From: Prevotella sp. UBA1104
GTDB lineage: Bacteria > Bacteroidota > Bacteroidia > Bacteroidales > Bacteroidaceae
DNA length: 14,155 bases
Assembly: GCA_002314055.1 (NCBI GenBank)
Contig: DCBP01000010.1
Span: forward strand, 3,783 to 17,937
Reading direction: 5' to 3'
How positions within the stretch are numbered: the stretch's first letter is position 1; each line of letters starts with the position of its first letter. Below, piece after piece: positions 13,693 to 14,155 of this stretch. The position numbers and the translations under genes are program-made. The notes under the pieces were generated by a model. The model was not told where the DNA came from and made no database searches. It saw nothing but the letters and a program-made list of their open reading frames with translations.

Positions 13693-14079
13693 TTAAACTC
13701 TTCTTCTCTTTGGAGGACGACATCCGTTGTGTGGAAGTGGAGTAACGTCGACAATCTCTGTTACTTCAATACCGGCACCATGTACGGCACGGATAGCTGA
13801 CTCACGACCGTTACCCGGACCCTTAACATAAGCCTTTACCTTGCGCAGACCAAGGTCGAAAGCAACCTTTGCGCAATCCTCTGCTGCCATCTGTGCAGCG
13901 TAAGGAGTGTTCTTCTTAGAACCACGGAAGCCCATCTTACCAGCAGATGACCAAGAGATAACCTGACCCTCGCTGTTGGCCAATGACACAATAATGTTAT
14001 TAAAGGAGCTATGAACATGCAACTGTCCTAAAGCGTCTACCTTAACATTTCTTTTCTTTGCGACTGTTTTCTTTGCCAT
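13693..14079 (-). CDS. rpsK: 30S ribosomal protein S11
   Basis: 128 residues, normal for S11. It has the conserved HVHSSFNNIIVSLAN and WSSAGKMGFRGSKKNTPYAAQ segments, KAYVKGPGNGRESAIRA, and the C-terminal PLPHNGCRPPKRRRV. S11 sits on the 30S platform near the mRNA exit and contacts S6/S18 and 16S rRNA. The gene follows rpsM by 11 nt, indicating co-transcription. Confidence 0.99.
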   Translation of the reverse strand: MAKKTVAKKRNVKVDALGQLHVHSSFNNIIVSLANSEGQVISWSSAGKMGFRGSKKNTPYAAQMAAEDCAKVAFDLGLRKVKAYVKGPGNGRESAIRAVHGAGIEVTEIVDVTPLPHNGCRPPKRRRV

Positions 14080-14090
14080 AACTCTAATTA

Positions 14091-14155
14091 TTATTTAGTA
14101 GCCTTTTTCTTATTTGCAACAGTCTTCTTCTTACCCTTACGAGTACGGGCATTGT
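14091..14155 (-). CDS. rpsM: 30S ribosomal protein S13, C-terminal end only
   Basis: The last 20 codons and the stop (TAA, 14093-14091) are present; the gene continues beyond the window. The visible tail NARTRKGKKKTVANKKKATK is the lysine-rich C-terminus typical of S13, starting in the conserved T-N-A-R-T-R-K-G block. S13 lies in the 30S head and contacts the P-site tRNA with this tail. Its position directly before rpsK matches the standard alpha-operon order. Confidence 0.95.
   Translation of the reverse strand, partial: NARTRKGKKKTVANKKKATK

Overview
The window looks like a Bacteroidales chromosome segment, most likely Prevotella or a close relative. The evidence is the gene order rpsM-rpsK-rpsD-rpoA-rplQ, a large secreted protein ending in a type IX secretion (T9SS) sorting domain, AAA_14/DUF4143 and DUF1703-type ATPase families common in this order, a DUF6078-like protein next to a VapE protein, and promoter-like sites of the TAnnTTTG type with no obvious Shine-Dalgarno sequences. 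The genus is inferred, not proven.

Layout from right to left. Positions 14155-11418 (minus strand) carry the 3' part of the alpha ribosomal operon: the end of rpsM, then rpsK, rpsD, rpoA and rplQ. It closes with a textbook intrinsic terminator at 11365-11393. Beyond it lies an accessory stretch: an AAA_14/DUF4143 ATPase (10028-11227, minus), an AAA-ATPase-like/DUF1703 protein (8375-9937, minus), a plus-strand cassette of a DUF6078-like protein and a VapE-family ATPase (6255-8261), then a second AAA_14/DUF4143 ATPase (4344-5540, minus). The left end is a 1339-residue T9SS cargo protein (187-4206, minus) with its own promoter and terminator.

The non-coding DNA of the accessory stretch is the most unusual part. 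(1) The 4344-5540 ATPase has three 23-bp palindromic repeats at an exact 40-bp period just upstream, and each contains a TAnnTTTG element. (2) The 10028-11227 ATPase has three copies of a different 13-bp motif at 39- and 40-bp offsets. The central copy lies in a 42-bp promoter segment repeated, with one mismatch, upstream of the unrelated 8375-9937 ATPase. (3) The heptamer GTGAGGG occurs at least 13 times, all within 5818-8385, in two groups bracketing the VapE cassette. Each group forms a long hairpin and the left group lies beside an AT-rich tract, an arrangement resembling iterons with an unwinding region. (4) A 117-bp element at 5702-5818 has perfect 10-bp terminal inverted repeats and nested internal stems; it could be a small non-autonomous mobile repeat or a structured RNA.

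Functional reading: the ribosomal genes are core and co-transcribed. The three ATPases, each with a PD-(D/E)XK-like C-terminal region and an individual repeat-laden promoter, look like independent, self-contained, possibly autoregulated units gathered at the 3' edge of a core operon. The VapE cassette looks like a remnant or minimal form of a replicating mobile or satellite element. No tRNA, rRNA, integrase, transposase or CRISPR array was found.
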